Positions 53,447 through 64,000 of a stretch of DNA of 64,000 nt are shown one piece after another. The position numbers and the translations under genes are program-made. Within the stretch, counting starts at the first letter, position 1. Each line of letters begins with the position of its first letter. A model generated the notes under the pieces. That model was given only the letters and a program-made list of their open reading frames with translations, did not search any database and was not told the DNA's origin. Source of the DNA: Paralichthys olivaceus (Eukaryota; Chordata; Actinopteri; Pleuronectiformes; Paralichthyidae); NCBI RefSeq assembly GCF_024713975.1, contig NC_091096.1, positions 7,016,001-7,080,000 on the forward strand. Direction: 5' to 3'.

Positions 53447-53644
53447 CTTTTTTTTATATGCTTGCCTCCCTCTTCCCTTATTATTTTCTCGTCTCTGTTG
53501 GAGTTGTCATTGTACAAACGCTGAATTCAATTCAAAAGAAGCCACTATAACGTATTGATGGATTCACAGAATGATTGAAAGATCCATCACAAAAAAATTT
53601 CAATATTGGACTTTCCCAATGACTAGCCGGTGGCATCATCTGAC

Positions 53645-53657
53645 AGAGAGAGAGAGA

Positions 53658-53696
<39 letters not shown>

Positions 53697-53720
53697 CGAG
53701 CGAGAGAGAGAGAGAGAGAG
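53645..53720. repeat. GA microsatellite before the unit 2 gene
   Basis: About 76 bases of (GA)n with gtgt and gcga interruptions, separating the end of unit 1 from the unit 2 gene. Confidence 0.9.
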
Positions 53721-54001
53721 ACCTGGAACTACGCCTTTGACATTGATGTGTGTGACTCTGACATAGATCAAAGGATGATGAGTATGTGTTTTAGAATAAA
53801 GCAGATCATAGCCACATAGCTCACCTCTTTAAGACAAACATAAAACATTTGTCAGTGAAACCACACACTCACACAAGATACGTCTCTCTGGCAACTTTTG
53901 ACCGTCACGAGATAATACTCTACAACAACGTTTGTACACAGCTACAGAAGAAAATACTCAACAGAAACCTTGTTTATACACTGCAGTACCTTTTAATCAA
54001 C

Positions 54002-55727
54002 ATGGAGAGGATCAACAGCTCAAAATATGAGGTAAGACTTTTCTAAGGAGGAGAGAGTTTGAGACAAACTTTACTTAAGTGTTATACTTGTTCAAACCAC
54101 CTTAGATTTTCTTTCATTTCTTTATCTTATCGAGGGGATGAATTTTCAACAAACCCATCACAATAGTTGTCTGACATTCAGACTGAGTAACATTTTGTGT
54201 GTGTATGTAACAGTAGTTTGCCTGACATGCTGCTCCTGTTCACTTTGCTATTATGAATCAGAAGAAACACCTTTTTGGGAGTGTGCTTTAATTTGTTCTT
54301 TGTATGTTGTGTCTTTCAGTCACTTGGACAAGTGCAACCCAAAGATTCAACCCAGCGACACAGTTGCAGCAAAAGCAAAATGCTGCAGGACCTCCGTCAA
54401 GCCCACCAGGACTCGAAGAGGGAGAATCAGGAGCTGGCAGCTGAAAACACCCGTCTGAAGGAGCTGGAGGCTGAAAACGCCCGTCTGAAGGAGCTAGAGG
54501 CTGAAAACGCTCGGCTGGAGGAGCTGGAGGTTAAAAACGCCTTGCTAAGGAGGCTTGAGGTAGAAAACGCCCAGCTGAAGGCTGAAAACAACCGTCTGGG
54601 GGAGCTTAAGGCTGGAAAGTACATGCTGATGGGGATGGAAATAGAAAGCAACTGGTTGAAGGCTGAAATCACACGGCTGAAGGCTGAAAACAACCGTCTG
54701 GAGGAATCAGAGGCTGAAAATGCCCAGCTGAAGGTAGAAAACGCCCAGCTGAAGGCTGAAAACAACCGTCTGGAGGAGCTGAAGGCTGGAAAGTACATGC
54801 TGATGGGGATGGAAATAGAAAGCAACTGGTTGAAGGCTGAAATCACACGGCTGAAGGCTGAAAACGCCCATCTGGAGGAATCAGAGGCTGAAAATGCCCA
54901 GCTGAAGGTAGAAAACGGCCAACTGAAGGAGCTGGAGGTAGAAAACGCCCAACTGAAGGCTGAAAACAACCGTCTGGAGGAGCTGAAGGCTGACAACTAC
55001 AGGCTGGGCAGGATGGAGACAGAAAACATCTGGTTGAAGGCGGAAAAAATGCGTCTTGAGGCGCTGGAGGTAGAAAACACCCATCTGAAGGAGATGGAGG
55101 CTGAAAACGCCCATCGGAAGGAGCTAGAGGCTGAAAACGCTCGGCTGGAGGAGCTGGAGGTTAAAAAGGCCTTGCTAAGGAGGCTGGAGGTAGTAAAGAA
55201 CCAGCTAAAGGGGCTGAAGGTAGGAAACGCCAAGCTAAAGGCAGGAAAGGCCCAGCTAAAGGCTGACAACTACAGGCTGGTGGGGAGGAAGACAGAAAAC
55301 ACCTGGTTGAAGGCGGAAAACAGGCGTCTTGAGGAGCTGGAGGTCGAAAATGCCCAGCTGAAGGGTCTGGAGGTACGTTAAAGATCAGCTCATTCTGATT
55401 TGAATAATATTAGATTGTTGATTTGTTTCAGATTCAGACTTTGAAAAAAAGAATAGAGTGAAACTTATGCTGTCTCTGTCTTTTCAGGAACAGGCCTTGA
55501 AGACCGAAAGGAAGAAGAGAGATGAGGAGGAGAAGAAAAAAAAGAAGAAGAGAGATGAGGAGGAGAAGAAAGAACGGGAGAAGATAGAGAAGGAGGAGAA
55601 GAAAGAAAGGAAGAAGAGAGATGAGGAGGAGAAGATAGAAAGGAAGAAGAGAGATAAGGAGGAGAGCAAGGGGACGATGAAGGGGAGGTTCCGCATTTTT
55701 CTCGCCAAATGCTTTAAATTCTGCTAA
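54002..55727 (+). CDS. Leucine-zipper-like coiled-coil protein, copy 2
   Basis: Exons 54002-54031, 54320-55372 and 55488-55727; about 440 aa. Splice sites are the same as in copy 1 (GTAAGA donor, TTTCAG acceptor, GTACGT donor, TTTTCAG acceptor). Relative to copy 1 I see amino-acid changes at the end of exon 1 (K to E) and in exon 2 (D to N, E to G, A to G, N to D). All parts of the reading frame are intact, so this copy is as likely to be expressed as copy 1. Function is unknown. Confidence 0.75.
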
Positions 55728-55784
55728 TCTCTGACTTGTACATCTCAAGAAGTCTTCATCTTATCAGCTACTTTTTCTTTATCT

Positions 55785-55986
55785 TTCGGCTGCTCCCTTT
55801 TCGGGGTTGCCACAGCGGATCACCTGTCTCCATCTCACCCTATTCCTTCCTGCCTCCTCTACTGTTACACCAACCATCTCCATATCCTCCTTCACTACAT
55901 CCATGAACCTTCTCTGAGGTCTTCCTCTTCTCCTTCTACCTGGCAGCTCCATCTCCAACATCCTCTGTCCAATATATCCACTACCC
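55785..55986 (-). mobile_element. RTE-like LINE 3' fragment in unit 2
   Basis: Same fragment as at 50963-51160. A 4-base insertion here keeps a 60-codon minus-strand frame open (55779-55961) that reads MLEMELPGRRRRGRPQRRF at its start. Not a gene. Confidence 0.65.
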
Positions 55987-56311
55987 CGTTGGGATTTGTA
56001 TTTGGTATAGAGGATGATTAAATCTATATGTTTCGTACGAGCATGATTACATAAAATAAAATAGAAGTATCACTCGTGCAATAAAAGAAACACAAAAACT
56101 AAGTCAAGCTATTATGTCTTACCAAGATTATCAGTAACACTATCACAGATTACAATATTATAAACAAAATCCAATAATATGCAAATATATAAGAAAAGAC
56201 ATAAGAATGTATCACACTGCAGCTCCTCCGCAGCGTCGACTCTCAGAGTAGTGTCGATGGTATGCTGACTCTGGACATGTTATCACAATGTCCTTGTTCA
56301 GAGTCCTTCGG

Positions 56312-57359
56312 TCAATTCTTATTGTCCATGTTTGAGTGTCTGAATCCCTTTAGCACATCGAGGTCCCTGAACAAATAATCACCCTCACAGTGGTCTTCCC
56401 CCAATATTGTTCTAGAAGGGAAGAAAAGAAAACACCAAACAGTATCTTTTGCAGAAATAACAGATGTAAAAATTTGGTTCTGCACCATCCAAGTTCTACT
56501 CTGTTTACGATGTGGTACACGAAAAGTCACTTCATACAAGTTATCAATAGCCTCATGTTCACGCTTACCCAAGTCCTTCATGTACTCATCACAATCTGAT
56601 ATTCCCATAAGCATCCCAGGCCCATTATAATTATCATTTGAACAAAAACAGCCGTTAGCCCTCACGGATGCCACATCCATTGCATCAGGGACCGCCGTTA
56701 TCATATTTTCCTGCCGATCAAATCAATTCATATATGGTAAAAATCTCCCAACCAAAAACAATTAAGTCTAGGTCTAAACAGATGCACTGACAAAGCCATC
56801 ACTTTATCCTTTGCTGATTGCTGCTGATACAACAGCCATGATAGTGCATAAGATTGACACACACACTGGTTAGTGGTTCTGGCGCCGTCTCCAAAATTGA
56901 AGGCCATGTGCCTGGTGATGGAACTTTTATCACACATGGACAGTTCAATTTCCTAACCGATCTTACGGAATGAGATAACTGCTGGAACCATAAGTTCCTT
57001 CCTGTCCATGGGTCTGCAATTTGTAACACCAAAAAATCAAATCCAAATGCCTTCCACTTAGTCTCTCTGTTCTGTAATGTATGGGATTGATCAGTCATAT
57101 CTCCTGGTGTCCGGTCAGAATCAAAAAACGTATTTTTCACATCTGAAATAGTTTTCAGAGCTGTCACAGATGAATCTACATCATTGTCTTCCACCATCTG
57201 AAAAATCTCATCACTGTTCATACTGGGCTCTATCTTTAACATTCGCTTCTGTGTTTCATCTACTTCCCCCCTAAATTCCAAAGATGTCATAACAAGTGTC
57301 TGCGTCATATTTACAAATTTCGTAGACGTCAAAGATGTTGTCACTGTTTTAGTATTCAT
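56312..57359 (-). pseudogene. Minus-strand open frames downstream of the Ig-like exon, unit 2
   Basis: Frames 56799-57359 and 56312-56704 repeat those of unit 1 with a single residue difference seen at the very end of the second (DNKN instead of DNQN). The interpretation is the same: unrecognised or envelope-like remnant. Confidence 0.35.
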
Positions 57360-57506
57360 CCTCTATAAAGTCATAGCTCTAGCGGTAGCCTCAGTTGATG
57401 TATTAACACTCTTAGTTGTTTCCCCAACAACTTGGAGTTCTAAACTCTTATTTTCATCTATGACCACTAGAGTCACTATACTAACTCTGAGTCCCAACTC
57501 TGACCC

Positions 57507-57881
57507 TTAACTCACAAACTGTGGATCATAAAAAGAACATTTATAATCACCTTGATCTTCCTGCTGGGGCCTATATGCATAAATGCTACAATCTCCTTCA
57601 ACCTTCAGTCTTCTCTTGTCGTTAATGAACACATACTTTCCTAATGATAATGTGCTTGACAGATCTAAAATTCTGCCATGACCATCTTCCCCGTGGGCTC
57701 TAAGCTTCCCTTCACCAATGTTTTCTCCTGTACACTGGCATGGAAGCTGAACTGATTTCCCCAAGGTCACTTCAACCCTAACTCTCGTGACGTTTCGGTG
57801 TGAGCCTTTTCCGAACTGGTCTTGGACTCCTTTGTCTAACTGAATATCTTGCAGTGGAATCATAGCCCTTTGTAAGCACAT
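57507..57881 (-). CDS. Ig-V-like exon, unit 2
   Basis: As far as I can see, identical to the unit 1 Ig-like exon, including the EDQGDYKC motif, the leader-like open stretch upstream and the GTGAGT donor after PQF. Preservation of this frame in both units reflects the recent duplication and does not by itself show selection. Confidence 0.5.
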   Translation of the reverse strand: MCLQRAMIPLQDIQLDKGVQDQFGKGSHRNVTRVRVEVTLGKSVQLPCQCTGENIGEGKLRAHGEDGHGRILDLSSTLSLGKYVFINDKRRLKVEGDCSIYAYRPQQEDQGDYKCSFYDPQFVS

Positions 57882-58271
57882 ACTGGCATTGGCAGCTACA
57901 AAACAGAGAGCAACAGCAGCGCAGTAGAGAACTCCTCGACCTCTCCACCTTCAACTCTCAGGCCTCTCAATGAGTCTGAAGCTAAACCTGTGCCTCCAGT
58001 TCCACAGGCTCTCAGAAAAGCAGTTTCTGATGAGGATGATGATGAAGATACAATCAGCATTGTGGAGATCGGCTACCCCATGCTGATCGAGCAGCTGAAG
58101 GCCCACAGGTGTTTGGAGCTCTACATGGTTTACTCTGAAAAGTACTTGAAGAAAACGACAGAGAATGGGGTGCAGGGACAGAAGATGGGCTTGCAAGGGT
58201 TATTAGCTGCGCTCACTAGTACTATAGTGATGCTACTGAACAGCAATGTGCCAACAATGCTGCACATTTGA
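57873..58271 (+). CDS. Short plus-strand open frame, unit 2 (unrecognised)
   Basis: Second copy of the frame at 53048-53446, with the same protein sequence as far as I can read. It is absent from unit 3 because of the LINE insertion and deletion. Confidence 0.3.
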
Positions 58272-58469
58272 CTTTTTTTTATATGCTTGCCTCCCTCTTC
58301 CCTTATTATTTTCTCGTCTCTGTTGGAGTTGTCATTGTACAAACGCTGAATTCAATTCAAAAGAAGCCACTATAACGTATTGATGGATTCACAGAATGAT
58401 TGAAAGATCCATCACAAAAAAATTTCAATATTGGACTTTCCCAATGACCAGCCGGTGGCATCATCTGAC

Positions 58470-58482
58470 AGAGAGAGAGAGA

Positions 58483-58523
<41 letters not shown>

Positions 58524-58548
58524 CGAGCGAGAGAGAGAGAGAGAGAGA
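58470..58548. repeat. GA microsatellite before the unit 3 gene
   Basis: About 79 bases of (GA)n with the same interruptions as the tract before unit 2. Confidence 0.9.
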
Positions 58549-58828
58549 CCTGGAACTACGCCTTTGACATTGATGTGTGTGACTCTGACATAGATCAAAG
58601 GATGATGAGTATGTGTTTTAGAATAAAGCAGATCATAGCCACATAGCTCACCTCTTTAAGACAAACATAAAACATTTGTCAGTGAAACCACACACTCACA
58701 CAAGATACGTCTCTCTGGCAACTTTTGACCGTCACGAGATAATACTCTACAACAACGTTTGTACACAGCTACAGAAGAAAATACTCAACAGAAACCTTGT
58801 TTATACACTGCAGTACCTTTTAATCAAC

Positions 58829-60551
58829 ATGGAGAGGATCAACAGCTCAAAATATGAGGTAAGACTTTTCTAAGGAGGAGAGAGTTTGAGACAAACTTTA
58901 CTTAAGTGTTATACTTGTTCAAACCACCTTAGATTTTCTTTCATTTCTTTATCTTATCGAGGGGATGAATTTTCAACAAACCCATCACAATAGTTGTCTG
59001 ACATTCAGACTGAGTAACATTTTGTGTGTGTATGTAACAGTAGTTTGCCTGACATGCTGCTCCTGTTCACTTTGCTATTATGAATCAGAAGAAACACCTT
59101 TTTGGGAGTGTGCTTTAATTTGTTCTTTGTATGTTGTGTCTTTCAGTCACTTGGACAAGTGCAACCCAAAGATTCAACCCAGCGACACAGTTGCAGCAAA
59201 AGCAAAATGCTGCAGGACCTCCGTCAAGCCCACCAGGACTCGAAGAGGGAGAATCAGGAGCTGGCAGCTGAAAACACCCGTCTGAAGGAGCTGGAGGCTG
59301 AAAACGCCCGTCTGAAGGAGCTAGAGGCTGAAAACGCTCGGCTGGAGGAGCTGGAGGTTAAAAACGCCTTGCTAAGGAGGCTTGAGGTAGAAAACGCCCA
59401 GCTGAAGGCTGAAAACAACCGTCTGGGGGAGCTTAAGGCTGGAAAGTACATGCTGATGGGGATGGAAATAGAAAGCAACTGGTTGAAGGCTGAAATCACA
59501 CGGCTGAAGGCTGAAAACAACCGTCTGGAGGAATCAGAGGCTGAAAATGCCCAGCTGAAGGTAGAAAACGCCCAGCTGAAGGCTGAAAACAACCGTCTGG
59601 AGGAGCTGAAGGCTGGAAAGTACATGCTGATGGGGATGGAAATAGAAAGCAACTGGTTGAAGGCTGAAATCACACGGCTGAAGGCTGAAAACGCCCATCT
59701 GGAGGAATCAGAGGCTGAAAATGCCCAGCTGAAGGTAGAAAACGGCCAACTGAAGGAGCTGGAGGTAGAAAACGCCCAACTGAAGGCTGAAAACAACCGT
59801 CTGGAGGAGCTGAAGGCTGACAACTACAGGCTGGGCAGGATGGAGACAGAAAACATCTGGTTGAAGGCGGAAAAAATGCGTCTTGAGGCGCTGGAGGTAG
59901 AAAACACCCATCTGAAGGAGATGGAGGCTGAAAACGCCCATCGGAAGGAGCTAGAGGCTGAAAACGCTCGGCTGGAGGAGCTGGAGGTTAAAAAGGCCTT
60001 GCTAAGGAGGCTGGAGGTAGTAAAGGACCAGCTAAAGGGGCTGAAGGTAGGAAACGCCAAGCTAAAGGCAGGAAAGGCCCAGCTAAAGGCTGACAACTAC
60101 AGGCTGGTGGGGAGGAAGACAGAAAACACCTGGTTGAAGGCGGAAAACAGGCGTCTTGAGGAGCTGGAGGTCGAAAATGCCCAGCTGAAGGGTCTGGAGG
60201 TACGTTAAAGATCAGCTCATTCTGATTTGAATAATATTAGATTGTTGATTTGTTTCAGATTCAGACTTTGAAAAAAAGAATAGAGTGAAACTTATGCTGT
60301 CTCTGTCTTTTCAGGAACAGGCCTTGAAGACCGAAAGGAAGAAGAGAGATGAGGAGGAGAAGAAAAAAAAGAAGAGAGATGAGGAGGAGAAGAAAGAACG
60401 GGAGAAGATAGAGAAGGAGGAGAAGAAAGAAAGGAAGAAGAGAGATGAGGAGGAGAAGATAGAAAGGAAGAAGAGAGATAAGGAGGAGAGCAAGGGGACG
60501 ATGAGGGGGAGGTTCCGCATTTTTCTCGCCAAATGCTTTAAATTCTGCTAA
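58829..60551 (+). CDS. Leucine-zipper-like coiled-coil protein, copy 3
   Basis: Exons 58829-58858, 59147-60199 and 60315-60551; about 439 aa. It is like copy 2, with one N to D change in exon 2 (VVKDQL), loss of one Lys in the poly-Lys run of exon 3, and K to R just before the conserved RFRIFLAKCF end. The frame is intact although the unit's downstream half is destroyed by the LINE insertion. Confidence 0.75.
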
Positions 60552-60608
60552 TCTCTGACTTGTACATCTCAAGAAGTCTTCATCTTATCAGCTACTTTTT
60601 CTTTATCT

Positions 60609-60806
60609 TTCGGCTGCTCCCTTTTCGGGGTTGCCACAGCGGATCACCTGTCTCCATCTCACCCTATTCCCTGCCTCCTCTACTGTTACACCAACCATCT
60701 CCATATCCTCCTTCACTACATCCATGAACCTTCTCTGAGGTCTTCCTCTTCTCCTTCTACCTGGCAGCTCCATCTCCAACATCCTCTGTCCAATATATCC
60801 ACTACC
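60609..60806 (-). mobile_element. RTE-like LINE 3' fragment in unit 3
   Basis: Third copy of the same fragment, without the 4-base insertion found in unit 2. Confidence 0.62.
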
Positions 60807-61132
60807 CCGTTGGGATTTGTATTTGGTATAGAGGATGATTAAATCTATATGTTTCGTACGAGCATGATTACATAAAATAAAATAGAAGTATCACTCGTGC
60901 AATAAAAGAAACACAAAAACTAAGTCAAGCTATTATGTCTTACTAAGATTATCAGTAACACTATCACAGATTACAATATTATAAACAAAATCCAATAATA
61001 TGCAAATATATAAGAAAAGACATAAGAATGTATCACACTGCAGCTCCTCCGCAGCGTCGACTCTCAGAGTAGTGTCGATGGTATGTTGACTCTGGACATG
61101 TTATCACAATGTCCTTGTTCAGAGTCCTTCGG

Positions 61133-61772
61133 TCAATTCTTATTGTCCATGTTTGAGTGTCTGAATCCCTTTAGCACATCGAGGTCCCTGAACAAATAAT
61201 CACCCTCACAGTGGTCTTCCCCCAATATTGTTCTAGAAGGGAAGAAAAGAAAACACCAAACAGTATCTTTTGCAGAAATAACAGATGTAAAAATTTGGTT
61301 CTGCACCATCCAAGTTCTACTCTGTTTACGATGTGGTACACGAAAAGTCACTGCATACAAGTTATCAATAGCCTCATGTTCACGCTTACCCAAGTCCTTC
61401 ATGTACTCGTCACAATCTGATATTCCCATAAGCATCCCAGGCCCATTATACAAAAACAGCTGTTAGCCCTCACGGATGCCACATCCATTGCATCAGGGAC
61501 CGCCGTTATCATATTTTCCTGCCGATCAAATCAATTCATATATGGTAAAAATCTCCCAACCAAAAACAATTAAGTCTAGGTCTAAACAGATGCACTGACA
61601 AAGCCATCACTTTATCCTTTGCTGATTGCTGCTGATACAACAGCCATGATAGTGCATAAGATTGACACTGACTGGTTAGTGGTTCTGGTTCCGTCTCCAA
61701 AATTGAAGGCCATGTGCCTGGTGATGGAACTTTTACCACACATGGACAGTTCAATTTCCTAACCGATCTTAC
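61133..61772 (-). pseudogene. Truncated minus-strand frames, unit 3
   Basis: Only the downstream part of the minus-strand block survives. A 13-base deletion near 61450 (relative to unit 1 around 51808) shifts the frame, and the LINE insertion at 61773 removes the Ig-like exon and the start of the next frame. This copy cannot encode the unit 1 arrangement. Confidence 0.6.
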
Positions 61773-63849
61773 GATCCAGACGGGTTTGTTGTAGAATTTT
61801 ACAAAACATGTTCAAACCTAATAACACCACATTTGGTTGATGTCTACAGCGAATCCTTTAATAGTGGCAGATTGCCTCCAACCCTATTAGAAGCCAATAT
61901 CTCTCTTTTATTAAAAAAAGACAAGGACCTCCTTGAATGCAGCAACTATAGGCCCATCTCACTTTTAAATGTGGACCAAAAGATTCTCGCCAAGGTCCTA
62001 GCCACTCTTCTGTGTCACTCTCGTCACGCTGATAACTTGCTATTATATGTGTCAAACCCAGCCTCAGATACTCCGGTTACAAGTTAAATTTGAACAAAAG
62101 TGAGCTTCTTCCTATCAATGAACTGTCTAAGAAGATGCCATCATCCTCTTTCCCATTTATAGTTATTTCAGAGGGGTTTCTGTATCTTGGCATATTTGTA
62201 ACTGCTTCTTTCAAGGACCTTTTTAATAAAAAATTTTGCCCCCTCATTGATAAGTGCAAGCTAGATCTGACCCATTGGTCCTCCCTCCCTCTCTCCCCCT
62301 AAATTTCTCAATTTGTTCCAACATATTCCGATTTTTATCAGACGGTCCTTCTTCTAGCAGCTAGACCAAACACTCTTGTTGTTTCTGTGATTGAGAAAGC
62401 CGCCCCGTATTAGAAAAAATGTTTTACAGCTCCCCAAAAAGCAGGGCAGTCTTGCACTACCCAACCCTATCCAATACTATTGGGCATGACAAAATCAGTC
62501 ATCGGCTTGAAAGTGGAGCCAACGCAGGCCCCTCATGGGCTCTGATAGAAATACGGTCCTCAAAGTTTTCCCTATAGTCCCTCCTTCATGGAACCCTGTT
62601 GTTACTAACTCACTGAAAATTTGGAATCAGTTTCGTAAACACTACGGCTTGAATGAACCTTCAACTACCTGGCGAAACAAAGGTTTATTACATGTCAAAG
62701 ACCTTTACAAAGAAAACATATTTACCTATTTTACAGAGCTCGCAACCAGGTTTGAATTACCCCACTCACTTTATTCGTTTTCTCCAGGCCAGGCACTTTG
62801 TCCAAACTACCTACCCTCACTTCCCCAACCACCTGCCTGGGTCTCAGATTGATTCCTTGCTCACCCTCGATCCTACACAAAAGCGCTCCATCTCTGTGAT
62901 TTACAATTCCATTGACTCCCTTAACCCCGATCAAACTGCTCGCTGAAGCAGACTTGGGAGCAGGAAATAGGAGCTCCAATCTCAGACAATCAATGGGACC
63001 AAATCCTTAAACTAGTTCATACGTCCTCTTTATTTGCCAGGCACAGCTTATTACAATGTAAAGTTCTTTTCAGGGTACACTACACAAACATCCGACTGGC
63101 GAAGATTTACCCAGGCACCAGTGACAGTTATAATAGATGTAAGCAGTCTCTTGCTAATCACATACACATGTTTTGGTCTTGCTCGAACCTCACTGGCTTT
63201 TGGCGCCAAATTTTTGATACACTTGCAACAGTGCTTGATATGGATCTTAACCCTGAACCTTGCACAGCCTTGTTTGGCTCTCCCCCACTTACGACACCTA
63301 ATCTCCCTGGATCAAAATGCCAGGTATTGGCCTTTACAACCCTATTGGCCATATTTGATTGTTATTTTGTTTAAGTGGAAACATGTTCTCCCACCCTCAT
63401 GCAACAGCTGGCTTAGAGAGGTCCTAACTCACATCAAACTGGCGGGTTCTGATAACGCTTTTATCAAAACATGGCAACCCTTAAACAGAATTACTATTTA
63501 CCCAGAAAGTGACTAGATGTCCCCCCCAATTCCGTTGTATTCTGTTGTACTCTTTCTTTTTTTTAGATAGAATTATTTTTTCTATTGTTTATTTATTTTT
63601 ATTTATTTAACTATTTTATTTTATTTTATTTTTTTGTGTGTTTCCCTAACAGTGGGTGGGAAGGGATAAGGGTTTATTGTGGTTCGTAGAAGCCGTTTGG
63701 GCTCAGTTCAAGTTCGGTACCTCTCCCAATATACATTGTGTAGGACAGCCAACAGCTACTTTTCAATAGCATATTTTGCACACACTGTATATGTGAACTA
63801 CTGTTATATGTGAATGAAAAAACTAATAAAAAGATTTAAAAAAAAAAAG
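61773..63849 (+). mobile_element. L1/Tx1-like LINE, 5'-truncated with internal deletion
   Basis: The left end begins inside the reverse transcriptase domain at DGFVVEFYK and continues ISLLLKKDKDLLECSNYRPI then SLLNVDQKILAKVLA, an L1-type motif series. The palm region is then missing: the next recognisable piece is HADNLLLYVSNPASD, where the usual YADD reads HADN. Further frames include YKLNLNKSELLPIN-like sequence and a C-terminal HMFWSCSNLTGFWRQIF motif, all broken by stops and frame changes. It ends AATAAAAAGATTT plus a poly(A) run (63822-63849). It is dead as an autonomous element. Confidence 0.8.
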
Positions 63850-64000
63850 AAGCCACTATAACGTATTGATGGATTCAGAGAACGATTGAAAGTCTAAATG
63901 TTTCATATAAAAACATGATTAAATCTATATGTTTCATATGAGCATGATTAAATCTGTTTCATATAGAACATGATTACATCTTTGTGTTTCATATGAGCAT
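63850..64000. repeat. Unit-end sequence and short tandem repeat at window edge
   Basis: The first 40 bases match the end of the tandem unit (gaagccactataacgtattg...). They are followed by about three imperfect repeats of a ~30-base word (catgattaaatctatatgtt, then tcatatgagc). A single similar word occurs in each unit after the RTE-like fragment (for example about 51187-51225). Confidence 0.6.

Larger units (their letters stand above)
48950..53644 (+). repeat. Tandem unit 1 (about 4.7 kb)
   Basis: First of three head-to-tail units. It starts at a GA microsatellite fused directly to the LINE tail. Content in order: GA tract (48952-48991), coiled-coil gene exons 1-3, RTE-like fragment, minus-strand frames with the Ig-like exon, plus-strand short frame, and a unit end near gccactataacgtattgatg. 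It differs from unit 2 by a 93-base absence in intron 1 and scattered single-base changes. Confidence 0.93.
53645..58469 (+). repeat. Tandem unit 2 (about 4.83 kb)
   Basis: Complete middle copy. The exon 2 start-to-start distance is 4822 bases to unit 1 and 4827 to unit 3. It carries a TTCC insertion in the RTE-like fragment (near 55845) and the full 288-base intron 1. Identity to the other units is near complete by eye, so duplication or gene conversion is recent. Confidence 0.94.
58470..61772 (+). repeat. Tandem unit 3, truncated by a LINE insertion
   Basis: Colinear with unit 2 through the coiled-coil gene, RTE-like fragment and the first minus-strand frames, then stops abruptly at accgatcttacg (61760-61772). 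The sequence equivalent to unit 1 positions of about 52145-53537 is missing. After the inserted L1-like element, the unit's terminal sequence resumes at gaagccactataacg (63849 onward). Confidence 0.9.

Overview
The window looks like a teleost (probably percomorph) nuclear chromosome segment. Genes are split by GT-AG introns, dinucleotide microsatellites and small inverted-repeat DNA transposons are frequent, and fish-type LINE fragments are present. No bacterial, phage or CRISPR feature is seen.

Layout. Positions 1-250 are a CpG-rich promoter-like stretch. Then come three genes in the order and relative orientation of the human 8p11 block PLPP5-NSD3-LETM2: plpp5 on the minus strand (coding 4618-7098, 7 coding exons, 266 aa), nsd3 on the minus strand (coding 15145-28669, 24 coding exons, 1607 aa) and letm2 on the plus strand (coding 34476-42749, 10 coding exons, 509 aa). 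I rebuilt each exon by exon; exon lengths sum to whole codons and every internal junction keeps frame. nsd3 and letm2 are divergent, with about 2.4 kb between their candidate promoters (about 30.7-31.0 kb and 33.3-33.6 kb). Introns and flanks carry at least five nonautonomous DNA-transposon copies.

From 46 kb the sequence becomes accessory. A prion-protein-family gene remnant (46392-47160) keeps its splice acceptor, signal peptide, GYP-rich repeats, hydrophobic core and conserved C-terminal region, but these lie in different frames. A 5'-truncated LINE (about 47166-48955) is joined to its 3' end and carries a 21-bp minisatellite.

From about 48950 to 61772 a unit of about 4.8 kb is repeated three times head to tail and is nearly identical between copies. 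Each unit has a GA microsatellite, a three-exon plus-strand gene for a leucine-zipper-like coiled-coil protein of about 440 aa that I do not recognise, an RTE-like LINE tail fragment, and minus-strand open frames. These frames include an Ig-V-like exon and possible retroviral-envelope-like fragments. Units 1 and 2 also have a short plus-strand open frame. The third unit is cut by an L1/Tx1-like LINE (61773-63849) that replaces about 1.4 kb of it.

Functionally, plpp5 (lipid phosphate phosphatase), nsd3 (H3K36 methyltransferase) and letm2 (inner mitochondrial membrane protein) are neighbours by conserved synteny, not a pathway. The most novel material is the tandem coiled-coil family with its antisense Ig-like exon, and the displaced, broken prion-family gene.
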